A DNA stretch of 64,000 nt from the NCBI GenBank assembly GCA_963281255.1, contig OY725490.1:3720001-3784000 (forward strand), written 5' to 3'. Positions 55,469 through 64,000 of the stretch are shown here, in pieces. Position numbers and translations under genes: made by a program. The stretch comes from Aphrocallistes beatrix. Lineage: Eukaryota; Porifera; Hexactinellida; Sceptrulophora; Aphrocallistidae. Position 1 is the first letter of the stretch, and the number at the start of each line of letters is the position of its first letter. The notes beneath the pieces are model-generated. The model made no database searches. It saw nothing but the letters and a program-made list of their open reading frames with translations, and had not been told where the DNA came from.

Positions 55469-55948
55469 TCCTTTTTTGATTTACTAATTAAAATTGAAGT
55501 AGAAAAAAAGAAGTAGATTTCTCACCCATACGAACTGACAGATCTAAGGGCCCACGTTTAACCCTGTTTAAACCGGGTTTATCCCAGTGGGCTGGGGTAA
55601 ACCTATTTAACCAGGGTTAAATTCCAACCCTGGCCTTCATACTTGATATTATTAATGGTCTCAACTGCAAAAATCAGCTTTCTGTGCCAGACAGTTTCTT
55701 CAATCAAATATCCATTTCAAAGGTTAAAATATTCTATATGCGCCACAATCTGCAATTTGCGTCTTGCTTTAACCAATCTACAGATGATAGTAAGTGGCAC
55801 ATAGTGATAGTACTGCTCGATACTTTAATTCATCGAATCAATGAATTAATAATCTCGATCATTGATATCCGATGTTTAGAATAAGAATTTTAAATCAAAA
55901 GATTTGAATATTTTACCATTTGAGTGCATTTCCCTTGAGGAATAGACC
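55469..55948. other. 5' flank of the coiled-coil gene
   Basis: The ATGGGTGAGAAA start region is partly duplicated at about 55523-55537 (complement TTTCTCACCCAT). 55557-55640 is a small self-complementary unit (TTTAACCCTGTTTAAACCGG; TTTAACCAGGGTTAAA). 55675-55705 is a Rep1 scrap (AAAATCAGCTTTCTGTGCCA). No promoter element claimed. Confidence 0.4.
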
Positions 55949-56490
55949 CATCCTTACTATTAAAACTCGATTAATGTTTGTGTATGTGTGTATATATATA
56001 CAATCGCGCTTCGCTTGCTTACGCTGCGCGGCTGGCGGACACTTTGTGTCCGCCGGAGGCGCCCTTTGGGCGCCTGAGGTCACATTAATTAATTAAAAGG
56101 GAGATAACATCTCTAAATATATCTGTCGTACTGTTATGATCGATATCGCACGAAAAATCACCAAATTTTCCAATTTTTTAAATTTTTGACGCGTAATGAT
56201 GAGGTCATAACAGAGTGATGAGATATCATTTTTCGATGATAGTGAATCATATGTGAGGTATATTAATATGCACATTCTATTAAAATTTCAGCCTTCCATC
56301 ACTTGAAATGGCCGAGTTATGGTCGAAAAGCTGAAATCTCTAATTATAAAAAAGTGACAATGACGTCATAATTCCATGATGAGTCGACATTTTCGTCTGA
56401 GCTCAGAACTTAGTGGAGCCATAGCCAAAAGACTCCTACAGGCCAAAAATCAGCTTTCTGCGCCAGGCAGTTTCTTCAATCAATTCGTTA
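55949..56490 (-). repeat. Rep1 copy 16 with 26-bp motif
   Basis: Motif TCCTTACTATTAAAACTCGA at 55950, TA tract, then CGCGCTTCGCTTGCTTACG, GGCGGACAC / GTGTCCGCC and GGCGCCC / GGGCGCC stems, ending CAATCAATTCGTTACA. Another motif copy follows at 56521. Confidence 0.87.
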
Positions 56491-56598
56491 CATATATATA
56501 TATACCGCATATACTATATATCCTTAATATTAAAACTCGATTAATGTGTATATATGTGTGTGTGTATATATATATATGTTAGAACAAATTTGCGAAAT

Positions 56599-56768
56599 CA
56601 ACAATTATGCATAATTGTCGACAATTATGCATAATTGTTCATTTTACAACAATTATGCATAATTGTTCATCTAATGTAACAATTATGCATAATTGTTACA
56701 TTAGATGAACACTTATGCATAATTGTTGTAAAATGAACAATTATGCATAATTGGCGACAATTATGCAT
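56599..56768. repeat. Palindrome made of palindromes (ACAATTATGCATAATTGT x7)
   Basis: Seven units of the 18-bp palindrome, most perfect, at 56601, 56621, 56649, 56679, 56709, 56737 and 56757 (last partial). The spacers are also mirrored (TTCATTTTAC / GTAAAATGAA; ATCTAATGTA / TACATTAGAT), so the array is one larger palindrome centred near 56688. Confidence 0.9.
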
Positions 56769-56802
56769 CCTTACTATTAAAACTCGATTAATGTGTATAT
56801 AT

Positions 56803-57420
56803 CAGGGTTGAAACCGAATAATTGATTATTCGGTTTTACCAAATATTATTTGCAAATAATTGATATTTGGTTTGTAACCAAATATCATTATTTGGTATTC
56901 GGTTGAGAACCAAATAATTCCGTTGAGAACCAAATAATTTGGTCAACCAAATAATTTGGTCAACCGAATAATTTGGTCAACTGAATAATTTGGTCAACCG
57001 AATAATTTGGTCAACCGTATAATTTGGTCAACCGAATATTTGGCCAAACAAATAATTTGCATGCTTTCCCAACACAATAATCACATGTTCTTACATGAAG
57101 TGGTCCGAACAAAAATAAATATAATTGGCTTACTTATACTTGAATATATTTTTGTGCAAATATTTATATAAACATTTATGCAAAAATATAATCAAGTATT
57201 ATTTGGTTGACCAAATTATTTGGTTAACCAAATTATTCGGTTAACCAAATTATTCGGTTAACCAAATTATTCGGTTAACCAAATTATTCGGTTAATCAAA
57301 TTATTTGGTCTGACCATTATTCGGTTAACCAAATAATTCGGTTTGACCATTATTCGGTTAACCAAATTATTTGGTCTGACCATTATTCGGTTAAAATGGT
57401 ATTTGGTTGAAGCGGTTTCA

Positions 57421-57424
<4 letters not shown>
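56803..57424. mobile_element. FB3 foldback, uninterrupted copy
   Basis: TCAGGGTTGAAACCGAATAA ... GCGGTTTCAACCTTA, in TA tract. Empty-site reference for the FB2 insertion at 38091. Confidence 0.85.
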
Positions 57425-57455
<31 letters not shown>

Positions 57456-57457
<2 letters not shown>

Positions 57458-57899
57458 GTAACGAATTGATTGAAGAAACTGCCAGGCGTAGAAAGCTGAT
57501 TTTTGCCATGTGGGAGTCTTTGGGCTATGCCTCCAGTAAGTTCTGAGCTCAGACGAAAATGTCGACTCATCATGGAATTATGACGTCATTGTCACATTTT
57601 AAAAAGTTAAGCAATACAGTTATTTGAGCATAACTCAGCCATTATAGGAGATAGAAGGCTGAAATTTTAATAGAATCTATATACTAACATACTTCAGATA
57701 TGATGCAACTATCATCAAAAAATGATGACTCATCATTCTGTTACACCGTCATCATTACGCATCAAAATTTTAAAATTTGGTGATTTTTCGTGCGATATCG
57801 ATTATAACAGTATGACCGACGTATTTAGAGATATTATCTTAATTTATAATCAATCAATGTGACCCCAGCCGCGCAGCGCCAGTAAACGAAGCGCGCTTG
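57456..57899 (+). repeat. Rep1 copy 17, hairpins 2 and 3 deleted
   Basis: CTGTAACGAATTGATTGAAG to AACGAAGCGCGCTTG; jumps from GTGACCCCAG to CCGCGCAGCG, exactly removing stems 2 and 3. Confidence 0.85.
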
Positions 57900-58139
57900 T
57901 ATATATATATATACATACAAGGGTGGGCTGAAAAGTTTTGAGAACTAATACTATTTTTGTAAGCTAGGCAATTTTAACAGCATTAAATTAATGATCCATA
58001 TGTGTTTAGTGAGTACATATAGATTTTAACACCTGGTTTCCAGAATAGTAAAACTTTTCTAGGTACTTCGTTGTTAAACTGTTTTACTACTCCTATCACC
58101 GGTACCATGGATGAACACTGATTTACTTCCATGAGGCAG

Positions 58140-58625
58140 CTTTCTACGGTTAATTAAGCCGATAAATCAAAAAATATATACGATAGACCTTTGAAATGTA
58201 TTATTACCATATACAAACATTATATCAGGCTATGCAAATCAGCTGTCAAAAAGTTGATATGTCATCATGTGATTGCGCAATAGGCTCTTTTCAGAGAGAA
58301 AAATGCTGCTATTCTTGAAGAAATGTATCATTCAATCCGCAAGGTACTACTTCTTATATGATAATAATACTGTTCACGTGTTTATTTTCAATACTCTCTG
58401 AGTTTTCTAGGATTTTATCGCGATCTATAGAGAAGTAATGAGGTGTGCCAAAATCCTAGATAACTCAGAGAATATTGAAAATAATCTCGTGAACAGTACC
58501 ATTATAATTAAAAAAGTAATACTTTGTGGATTGAATGGTATAATTTCTTTGTGTTTACGATCTATAATTTTAATTTTGGCTTAATAATTATCCCTTCGTT
58601 GCCACAGGAATGTGTTGCGCCATTT
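58140..58625. mobile_element. FB2 fragment, centre-containing
   Basis: TTAAGCCGATAAATCAAAAA, ATTACCATATACAAACATTA, GTCATCATGTGATTGCGCAA, palindromic centre near 58430. Terminal repeats missing; ends next to TGCGCCATTTCCGGTTTAAG. Confidence 0.75.
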
Positions 58626-58747
58626 CCGGTTTAAGCCATTTTCAGTGGGGAATCCATACTCCCTGGACAAAAATATACCCCTCAAATTGTTATACTACTA
58701 AGCAATTTGTAAAGTTAATAACATCTAATCAGTAACAGATACACTAA

Positions 58748-58985
58748 ATCCTTACTATTAAAACTCGATTAATGTTTGTGTATATATAATATAAGCACGC
58801 GTCGCTTGCTTGCACTGCGGGGCTGGCGGAGACGTCCTTAGGGCGCCTGGAATCACATTGATTAATTATAAGGGAGATAGCATCTCTAAAAATAATACGA
58901 CAATTTTAAAATTTTTGATAAGTAATAATGACGTCATAACACAGTGATGAGTCATCATTTTTTTGATGAGAGTTGTATCACATGT
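58748..58985 (-). repeat. Rep1 copy 18 (truncated) with 26-bp motif
   Basis: CCTTACTATTAAAACTCGAT, then degraded hairpins GCACGCGTCGCTTGCTTGC, TAATGACGTCATAACACAGT, TGATGAGTCATCA, ending at 58985. Confidence 0.75.
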
Positions 58986-59063
58986 AAAGAAGCCGGTCAA
59001 AAGAATTGCCCAAAATCAATGTATATAGTATAGTAAACGTCAAATAGTTTCGACTCACTAGAT

Positions 59064-60307
59064 CAGTGGTTCTCAACCGGGGTGCCATTTGCTTCCTCTA
59101 GGGGTGCCGCAGGCCTTACCACACTTACATACTGCTTTATTTTATTTTCTATTGGTACCATTGTCAATGTTGAATTTGATGATTGTCCTCTGACAATCCT
59201 CTGGAATAATTTATTACACAATATTCACAATAATTTCCTAGTTTATTAATTAGTTATTCTATATAGTGGTGCGGCATAGCAAAACAATTGTGCATTTTGT
59301 GATAAAAGCACCAAAATTGGTACACATGTACATTGGTATACTATGAACATTTTTGGATATTGGGCCACATGAAACGATGCCTATGTCAGCCATGACAGCT
59401 GGCCCCAAATTATCACGTCCGATAGTATTACCGGAATTGTCCTCTATCAATAACTTCTTTTAATCACAACAGATCATATTTTGATTGTTAAATTCGTGTC
59501 CAGCACGAAATTTCCAGCAATTTGATATATATATTGACCATATTTGGAGAATCTTTTTGGTTGCCCGTTCCTAGCAACGGCCTGGAATGTTGAAAAATTC
59601 CGATCTCTAAATTTTTGAGGAACCATATCGAGTGACCCCTTGTTCTTCTCGGCTAGGTTCAGCGAGTACGAATATGCTAATTAGAACGCTCTGATATATC
59701 ATATGTAGAATATATGAATGTTTTACCACATTCAACTATACCTTCCACTATGGCATACCACAAAACTTTCATATATTCCACATATGACATATCAGAGCAT
59801 TCTAATTAGCATATTCGTACATTCCTCAACATTCCTGGCCATTGCTAGGGACAGGCAACCAAAATAATTCTCTAAATATGGTCAATGTATATATCAAATT
59901 GCTGGAAATTTCGGGCTGGACACGAATTTAACAATCAAAATATGATCTGTTGTGATTAAAAGAAGTTATTGATAGGGGATCATTCCAGCAGTACTATCGG
60001 ACGTGGTAATTTGGGGCCAGCTGTCATGGCTGACATAGGTATCGTTTCAGGTGGCCCAATATCCAAAAATGTTCATAGTATATCAAAGTACATGTGTACC
60101 AATTTTGGTGCTTTTATCACATAATGCACAATTGTTATAAATTTCATGCTATGCCGCACCACTAATAATAAAGTCGTAATAATTCAAATCAATCTCCACT
60201 TTTACTATCATTTGTTCATTGCCCAGCCCAAGTCAAATTAAGGGGTGCCGCTGAAAGGTATAAGTTTAGAAAGGGTGCCGCGAGAAGAAAAAGGTTGAGA
60301 AACACTG
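59064..60307. mobile_element. hAT element (1244 bp), perfect 8-bp duplication, carrying a nested palindrome
   Basis: CAGTGGTTCTCAACCGGGGT ... GGTTGAGAAACACTG flanked by CACTAGAT (59056-59063, 60308-60315). The interior from about 59264 to 60165 is a further palindrome (GTGGTGCGGCATAGC / GCTATGCCGCACCAC), centred near 59725. No transposase. Confidence 0.92.
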
Positions 60308-60450
60308 CACTAGATAGTTTCTTTCTTGCGAAATCATATACATCTTTGTTTATTTTGCTAAGTAATACCGTAATACAGATATTTCATTCATTAATTATAT
60401 TTGAATAATTTTTCACTTTTCTACTCTTTACAATTTATCAGTATTTATCG

Positions 60451-60640
60451 AATTTTCAAAATGGTTGGGTGTAGCCAAAAAAGCGTTGGTGAGATCCCAA
60501 GGAAACATGGACTGACTTGCTCGGTAAGAGACCTTACTATTCCGGGTAGGCCTCGTGTCACAACCAAGAGGTAAGACAGCTTATTAGTCAGAAAAAGCAA
60601 AAAGAATCGATTTAAGACTGCTACTCAGATATGAACCGAA
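60451..60640 (+). pseudogene. Tc1-like transposase N-terminal remnant
   Basis: Around MVGCSQKSVGEIPRKHGLTC then IPGRPRVTTKR, stop, DSLLVRKSKKNRFKTATQI: the first helix-turn-helix, the GRPR linker and the second DNA-binding helix typical of Tc1 transposases. Interrupted by a stop; nothing of the DDE domain follows. Confidence 0.6.
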
Positions 60641-60773
60641 GTATTATCAGAATTTTCGCTAAAAAATGTCCTTGACTCGTTAAATAACTTAGTATTACAA
60701 CCATTTGTATGGTAAATTTTGGGGTGTACGAATACTTGTCTCCAGCAGAAATTGAAATCCCGACAACGTATAA

Positions 60774-61001
60774 GGCATCAAAGAAAAGTCGGGAGAAGGC
60801 GAAAAAGTCGAGAGAAGGCGAACTGTTGATGAGCAAGATGATTCGATCGAGCTCTTGAAGGCTGCAGACTTACTTCCATTACAGCAGGAAGTTTTGTTTC
60901 AACAGATGGCTGTATTCTCAGCTGCAGTTAAGGATCAAAGTGATTATTATCAGTCATGTGAATCAATATATAAAGCCTGTCTCTATAATTGTGCATATTA
61001 G
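60774..61001 (+). CDS. Possible hypothetical exon
   Basis: 76-codon open stretch from an acceptor-like ACGTATAAG to TAG. Middle reads VDEQDDSIELLKAADLLPLQ then QEVLFQQMAVFSAAVKDQSD, an acidic amphipathic composition unlike the surrounding AT-rich DNA. No domain recognised, no upstream exon found; it could be the C-terminal part of a decayed transposon gene next to the Tc1 scrap. Confidence 0.25.
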   Translation, partial: GIKEKSGEGEKVERRRTVDEQDDSIELLKAADLLPLQQEVLFQQMAVFSAAVKDQSDYYQSCESIYKACLYNCAY

Positions 61002-61395
61002 AATGAGTCTATGATTAATGATCAAAGAATGTATGTTTATTCATACAAATCCAAGAAGAATTTGCCACGAATATAGCATATGATACATGTTGCGATGTTA
61101 CACACAATAAGAGAAATGTTTTAAAAATATTTTATTTGAAGTCTAATATCAATCAAGATAGATTCAATGTTCGACAGAAGTAAGTTTGAACAACATTTAT
61201 GGAGTAATTAGTGAAAATCGAATCAATTACAATACTTAAGACACCTCCCTAGGTTGCTTAAAGTTCGGTCTTAAGTTCGGTCTTAAGACCGAACTTAAAT
61301 CTTAGTGAATACCAATCCTAGTGAATACGACTTAAGATCGAACTTAAGACTTAAGCACTAAGATCGATCTTAAGATCGATCTTAAGTTCTTAGTG
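61002..61395. repeat. Non-coding; palindromic CTTAAGATCGATCTTAAG patch
   Basis: 61255-61393 is built from TTAAGTTCGGTCTTAAG and CTTAAGATCGATCTTAAG palindromes with TTAGTGAATAC spacers, resembling the ends of the 6617 element in style (AGTGAATACG). Confidence 0.5.
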
Positions 61396-61458
61396 AATAC
61401 GGCCGCAGATTTTCAGATTTTTTGGATTAAGACCTTCCTACTGTTGACCTATCAAAAA

Positions 61459-61934
61459 GGGGCGCATGCATTTGTTCGAATTTTGAAGTTGCCAATTGTT
61501 CGAATTTCCGATGTTGTCAGTTGTTCGACTCTATTTTGGACATGTTGTCAGTTGTTCGACTCTATTTCTAAAGGAGTTGTATCACGTTTCCGACATCAAA
61601 TGCCTACTTTTCCGCTCATTTGGTCACATTCCTTTCTGACAAGGTCAATGTACCCCCCACAGGGAAGAGGAATAAAATGCCCAAATTCACTTGAACTCTT
61701 TAAAAACAAGTCGAACAAGTGACAACATCAGATATTCGAACAAGTGACAACATAAAAATTCGAACAAATGCAGCGTCCCCCGACAATTTGTATAAAATAG
61801 AGTCGAACAACTGACAATTTGTATAAAATAGAGTCGAACAACTGACAATTTGTCTAAAATAGAGTCGAACAACTGACAACATCGGAAATTCGAACAATTG
61901 GCAACTTCAAAATTCGAACAAATGCAGCTTCCCC
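61459..61934. mobile_element. MULE-like foldback with 31-bp tandem repeats, 8-bp duplication
   Basis: GGGGCGCATGCATTTGTTCG ... CGAACAAATGCAGCTTCCCC flanked by ATCAAAAA (61451-61458, 61935-61942). The right arm has three copies of CTGACAATTTGTATAAAATA + GAGTCGAACAA. The empty site is visible in FB2 near 38886-38900 (TTATCAAAAAATTAAGC). Confidence 0.88.
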
Positions 61935-61988
61935 ATCAAAAATTCAAGCATTAGAAATGTAGATAACCATGTTTAATAATAATAATAT

Positions 61989-62093
61989 CCCTACTTGGAC
62001 TCGGAATGTTGAAGTGAAAGTGAAAGTTAATTGAAAGTGAAAATGAAAGTGGGATTTTTCTATTTATACTTTGTACCCCAAGTCCAAGTAGGG
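61989..62093. mobile_element. MITE3, 105-bp copy
   Basis: CCCTACTTGGACT ... AGTCCAAGTAGGG, a perfect 13-bp inverted terminus, with internal GAAAGTGAAAGTTAATTGAA and CTATTTATAC. Confidence 0.8.
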
Positions 62094-62477
62094 TTTAAAA
62101 TGAGCTAGAATAGCAGCAATTTCGCTCTAAAAAGAGCCTATTGCGAATCACATGATGACATATCAACTCTTTGACAGCTGAATTGCATACCTTGATACGA
62201 TGTTTGTATAATACATTTCAAAGGTCTATCGTATACAAATTTTGATTTATCGGCTTAATTAAACTTTTAACTGTGTTAAAACTGGCCTTCTATTTTTCAG
62301 GCCTTCTAGGTGATATACACGGCCGTCTATTGGCCATGAATTATCAAAATAGTATACCATATATAAGATGATACCATCAGTAATCAAATTGTCGTTTCAA
62401 AATGGAATACACATTAGATTAATATAAGCAGTGTCGGGAGTGTTAAATATATTAAATCCAAAATTAAGGAGAAATAT

Positions 62478-62813
62478 ATGTACCTTAAATGCGTCTTATT
62501 CAGTAATGGCTACTTGATCATGAATACAAATTTGATTAGATCTTTAAATTCAGATAATCATAATGTTAAAAAGTACAAAACAGGAGACTATCAATTAAAA
62601 ACAAAATGCAAAACCATGGAGAAATCGGAAACTAACAAAGATTTTGATAACATTACTAGAAATGATCCTTTTGCATGTCTCATCTCGTCCACAAAATGTG
62701 AGTCATCTCTGTATCGAGCTAGACGAACGTTACTATTCAAAATTCCACTTTCAGCTCCCGAGTTCGTTGAGATGCTGCCAACGACAATGGGAAATACTAC
62801 AAGTTTAGCGTGA
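62478..62813 (+). CDS. Hypothetical 111-codon ORF
   Basis: ATG to TGA. A start at the internal ATG 62520 (MNTNLIRSLNSDNHNVKKYK) is equally possible. The C-terminal half reads NDPFACLISSTKCESSLYRA then RRTLLFKIPLSAPEFVEMLP, which looks protein-like and overlaps no repeat family in the window. No known domain. The opposite strand also has a 91-codon ORF here, which I consider the shadow. Confidence 0.35.
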   Translation: MYLKCVLFSNGYLIMNTNLIRSLNSDNHNVKKYKTGDYQLKTKCKTMEKSETNKDFDNITRNDPFACLISSTKCESSLYRARRTLLFKIPLSAPEFVEMLPTTMGNTTSLA

Positions 62814-63331
62814 CCAAAAGTGAACAAACAGGAGTGATCGTTTTTTCTGAGCAGAGGCAAACCCATTTGAATGAAGTGACTAATTAGTCAGGTCAAAATA
62901 GGAAGCAAATAGTCCCAACCCAAAAAAAATTGCAAGAAATAGTTTTATTGCATTTTTCAGTTGTATCATGTCTTAGGAGTAACATACTAAAAGTTTACCG
63001 AAATCATAATATCAGAAAGTGTTTTGGCACGACCCTGTCGTTGACCCCGGACTATAAAAATCGCCGGTTTTGTAAACTGAGATTTAAGCTTTCAAATGAT
63101 TGCAAATCAGTTTTTATTGTCATGTTCGTGCTCAGCATCAAACTTCCGGAAATTTGTTATGAGTATATTGACTATATTTTGACCCCTTGTTTTTCTCGGC
63201 TATGCTGCTGAGTACGAATTTCTTAATATAAGTCTAAACGTTAGTTTTAAAATATTATGGTTTGCGGCTGGTGGTATTTATGTATTTTTAACGGGAAACA
63301 TACTAATACATTTTTATTTGTCCCTTTAACT
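62814..63331. repeat. Non-coding; decayed relative of the 59.5-kb palindrome arm
   Basis: 63010-63240 shares GTTCGTGCTCAGCATCAAAC / TCGTGTCCAGCACGAAATTT-type, TTGACTATATTTTGACCCCT and GAGTACGAAT with 59490-59680. Confidence 0.4.
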
Positions 63332-63768
63332 CAGTGTTTCCCATCCTTTATCTTTGTAACGCCCCCTAAAGTGCTTAAAACCTTCAGGAGGCCCCCATAC
63401 TTCATTATTTATTAAGTCAGAATATAATAAAATGATGAATTGGATGATGCTCTACCATATGTTCATCTGAAATTATAAGTATTAGTCTAAGTTGGAACTG
63501 TTAACTGGTAAGGATCAACTGTTAAGTGCTTGGCGCTTGGCGATCAAATGCTGACGATGTACGTTGCGGAGCTCGTTGTTATTGAGCTAGAGACACTACG
63601 ATATATGCAAGCAGCATTATATGTTGTCAAAGATAATTTAAACGTGTCTACTATTACATGTGTAACAATAAATTCTAATTCAGTGCCCCCTTCTCAACGC
63701 TCCCCACAACGCCCCTTCCTCTCCAGCGCCCCCCTGAGGCAAGCAAACGCCTCTGTTGGGAACCACTG
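63332..63768. mobile_element. hAT MITE, imperfect duplication
   Basis: CAGTGTTTCCCATCC ... GTTGGGAACCACTG. Flanks CTTTAACT and CTTAACTC, equal apart from one T. Sub-terminal GCCCCCT/AACGCCCC motifs. ORF 63530-63784 is incidental. Confidence 0.75.
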
Positions 63769-63784
63769 CTTAACTCCTATATGA

Positions 63785-64000
63785 AATATAAGAATGGAAA
63801 ATTTAGGTGGCATTGATGGATTGATATGTTCACATTTCAATTTCATCTTCGGTTTCATCATCCGATGCAATTCATTCTCTCATATTGCCACAGTTGGCAT
63901 CTTGGCATCGTCCGGATGCTTGGGAACAGTTGAGTCTTTGTTTTCTGCAGCTACATCTGAGACTACTACAGCCTGTGGAACAGTTACAGTGGATCATTTT
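63785..64000 (+). other. Window end; faint hAT-like coding trace
   Basis: About 63915-63960 reads LGTVESLFSAAT, vaguely like the hAT dimerisation motif SSxxxERLFSAA, but the following residues do not fit. Too weak to call a gene. Confidence 0.2.

Larger units (their letters stand above)
61396..62345. mobile_element. FB2 fragment with two nested insertions
   Basis: 61396-61458 (TTTTTTGGATTAAGACCTTC) and 61935 onward belong to one FB2 arm, ending GATATACACGGCCGTCTATT + GGCCATG. Interrupted at ATCAAAAA by 61459-61934 and at 61989-62093 by MITE3. Confidence 0.8.

Noticed and set aside
61687..61897. Minus ORFs with repeated VVRLYF/SCSTLFYTN
   Set aside because: Translations of the 31-bp tandem repeats in the foldback at 61459-61934.

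Overview
The window looks like nuclear DNA of an invertebrate animal. Coding islands are sparse, several genes have spliceosomal introns, the intergenic DNA is AT-rich, and DNA-transposon debris is very dense with almost every insertion nested in another. I cannot name the species. There is one 200-N assembly gap at 9333-9532. I see no tRNA, rRNA, CRISPR or operon-like structure and no clear reverse-transcriptase coding.

Genes. (1) 1-2875, minus: the first 578 codons of a PIBF1 (progesterone-induced blocking factor 1, centriolar satellite coiled-coil protein) orthologue in three exons, running off the left edge; its second intron uses a GC-AG splice site. (2) 3862-4818, minus: a single-exon GDP-D-glucose phosphorylase (GDPGP1-like, HIT superfamily). 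(3) 12023-13432, plus: an intronless 469-residue major-facilitator sugar transporter. (4) about 27399-28243, plus: a multi-pass membrane protein with a C-terminal RING finger, RNF26-like, whose 5' side has been hit by a small hAT element. (5) 43476-55468, minus: a gene of about 245 codons that I assembled from small exons with consistent splice phases; it encodes a coiled-coil protein I do not recognise, and a 4-kb MULE transposon sits in one of its introns. Weak candidates lie at 60774-61001 and 62478-62813.

Transposon proteins, all broken: a hAT remnant (15084-15762), a piggyBac transposase pseudogene (16040-17310), a mariner element split into two complementary halves (37028-37436 and 41877-42799), a Phantom/FLYWCH-type MULE transposase (50990-52209), a second MULE fragment (47187-47408), and Tc1/mariner N-terminal scraps (14134-14254, 60451-60640).

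Non-coding repeats make up most of the rest. The commonest (called Rep1 here, about 18 copies or pieces, up to ~500 bp) carries GC-rich hairpins at one end and repeated TGACGTCA and TGAGTCA palindromes in its body, and usually sits in TA microsatellites next to a 26-bp motif. Others are pogo-like MITEs with TA target duplications, TTAA-flanked elements, hAT MITEs with 8-bp duplications, MULE foldbacks with 8-9 bp duplications, and a family of ~1-kb near-perfect palindromes (FB1/FB2) flanked by 7-bp duplications. Several nests can be read as layers because an uninterrupted relative elsewhere in the window shows the empty site.
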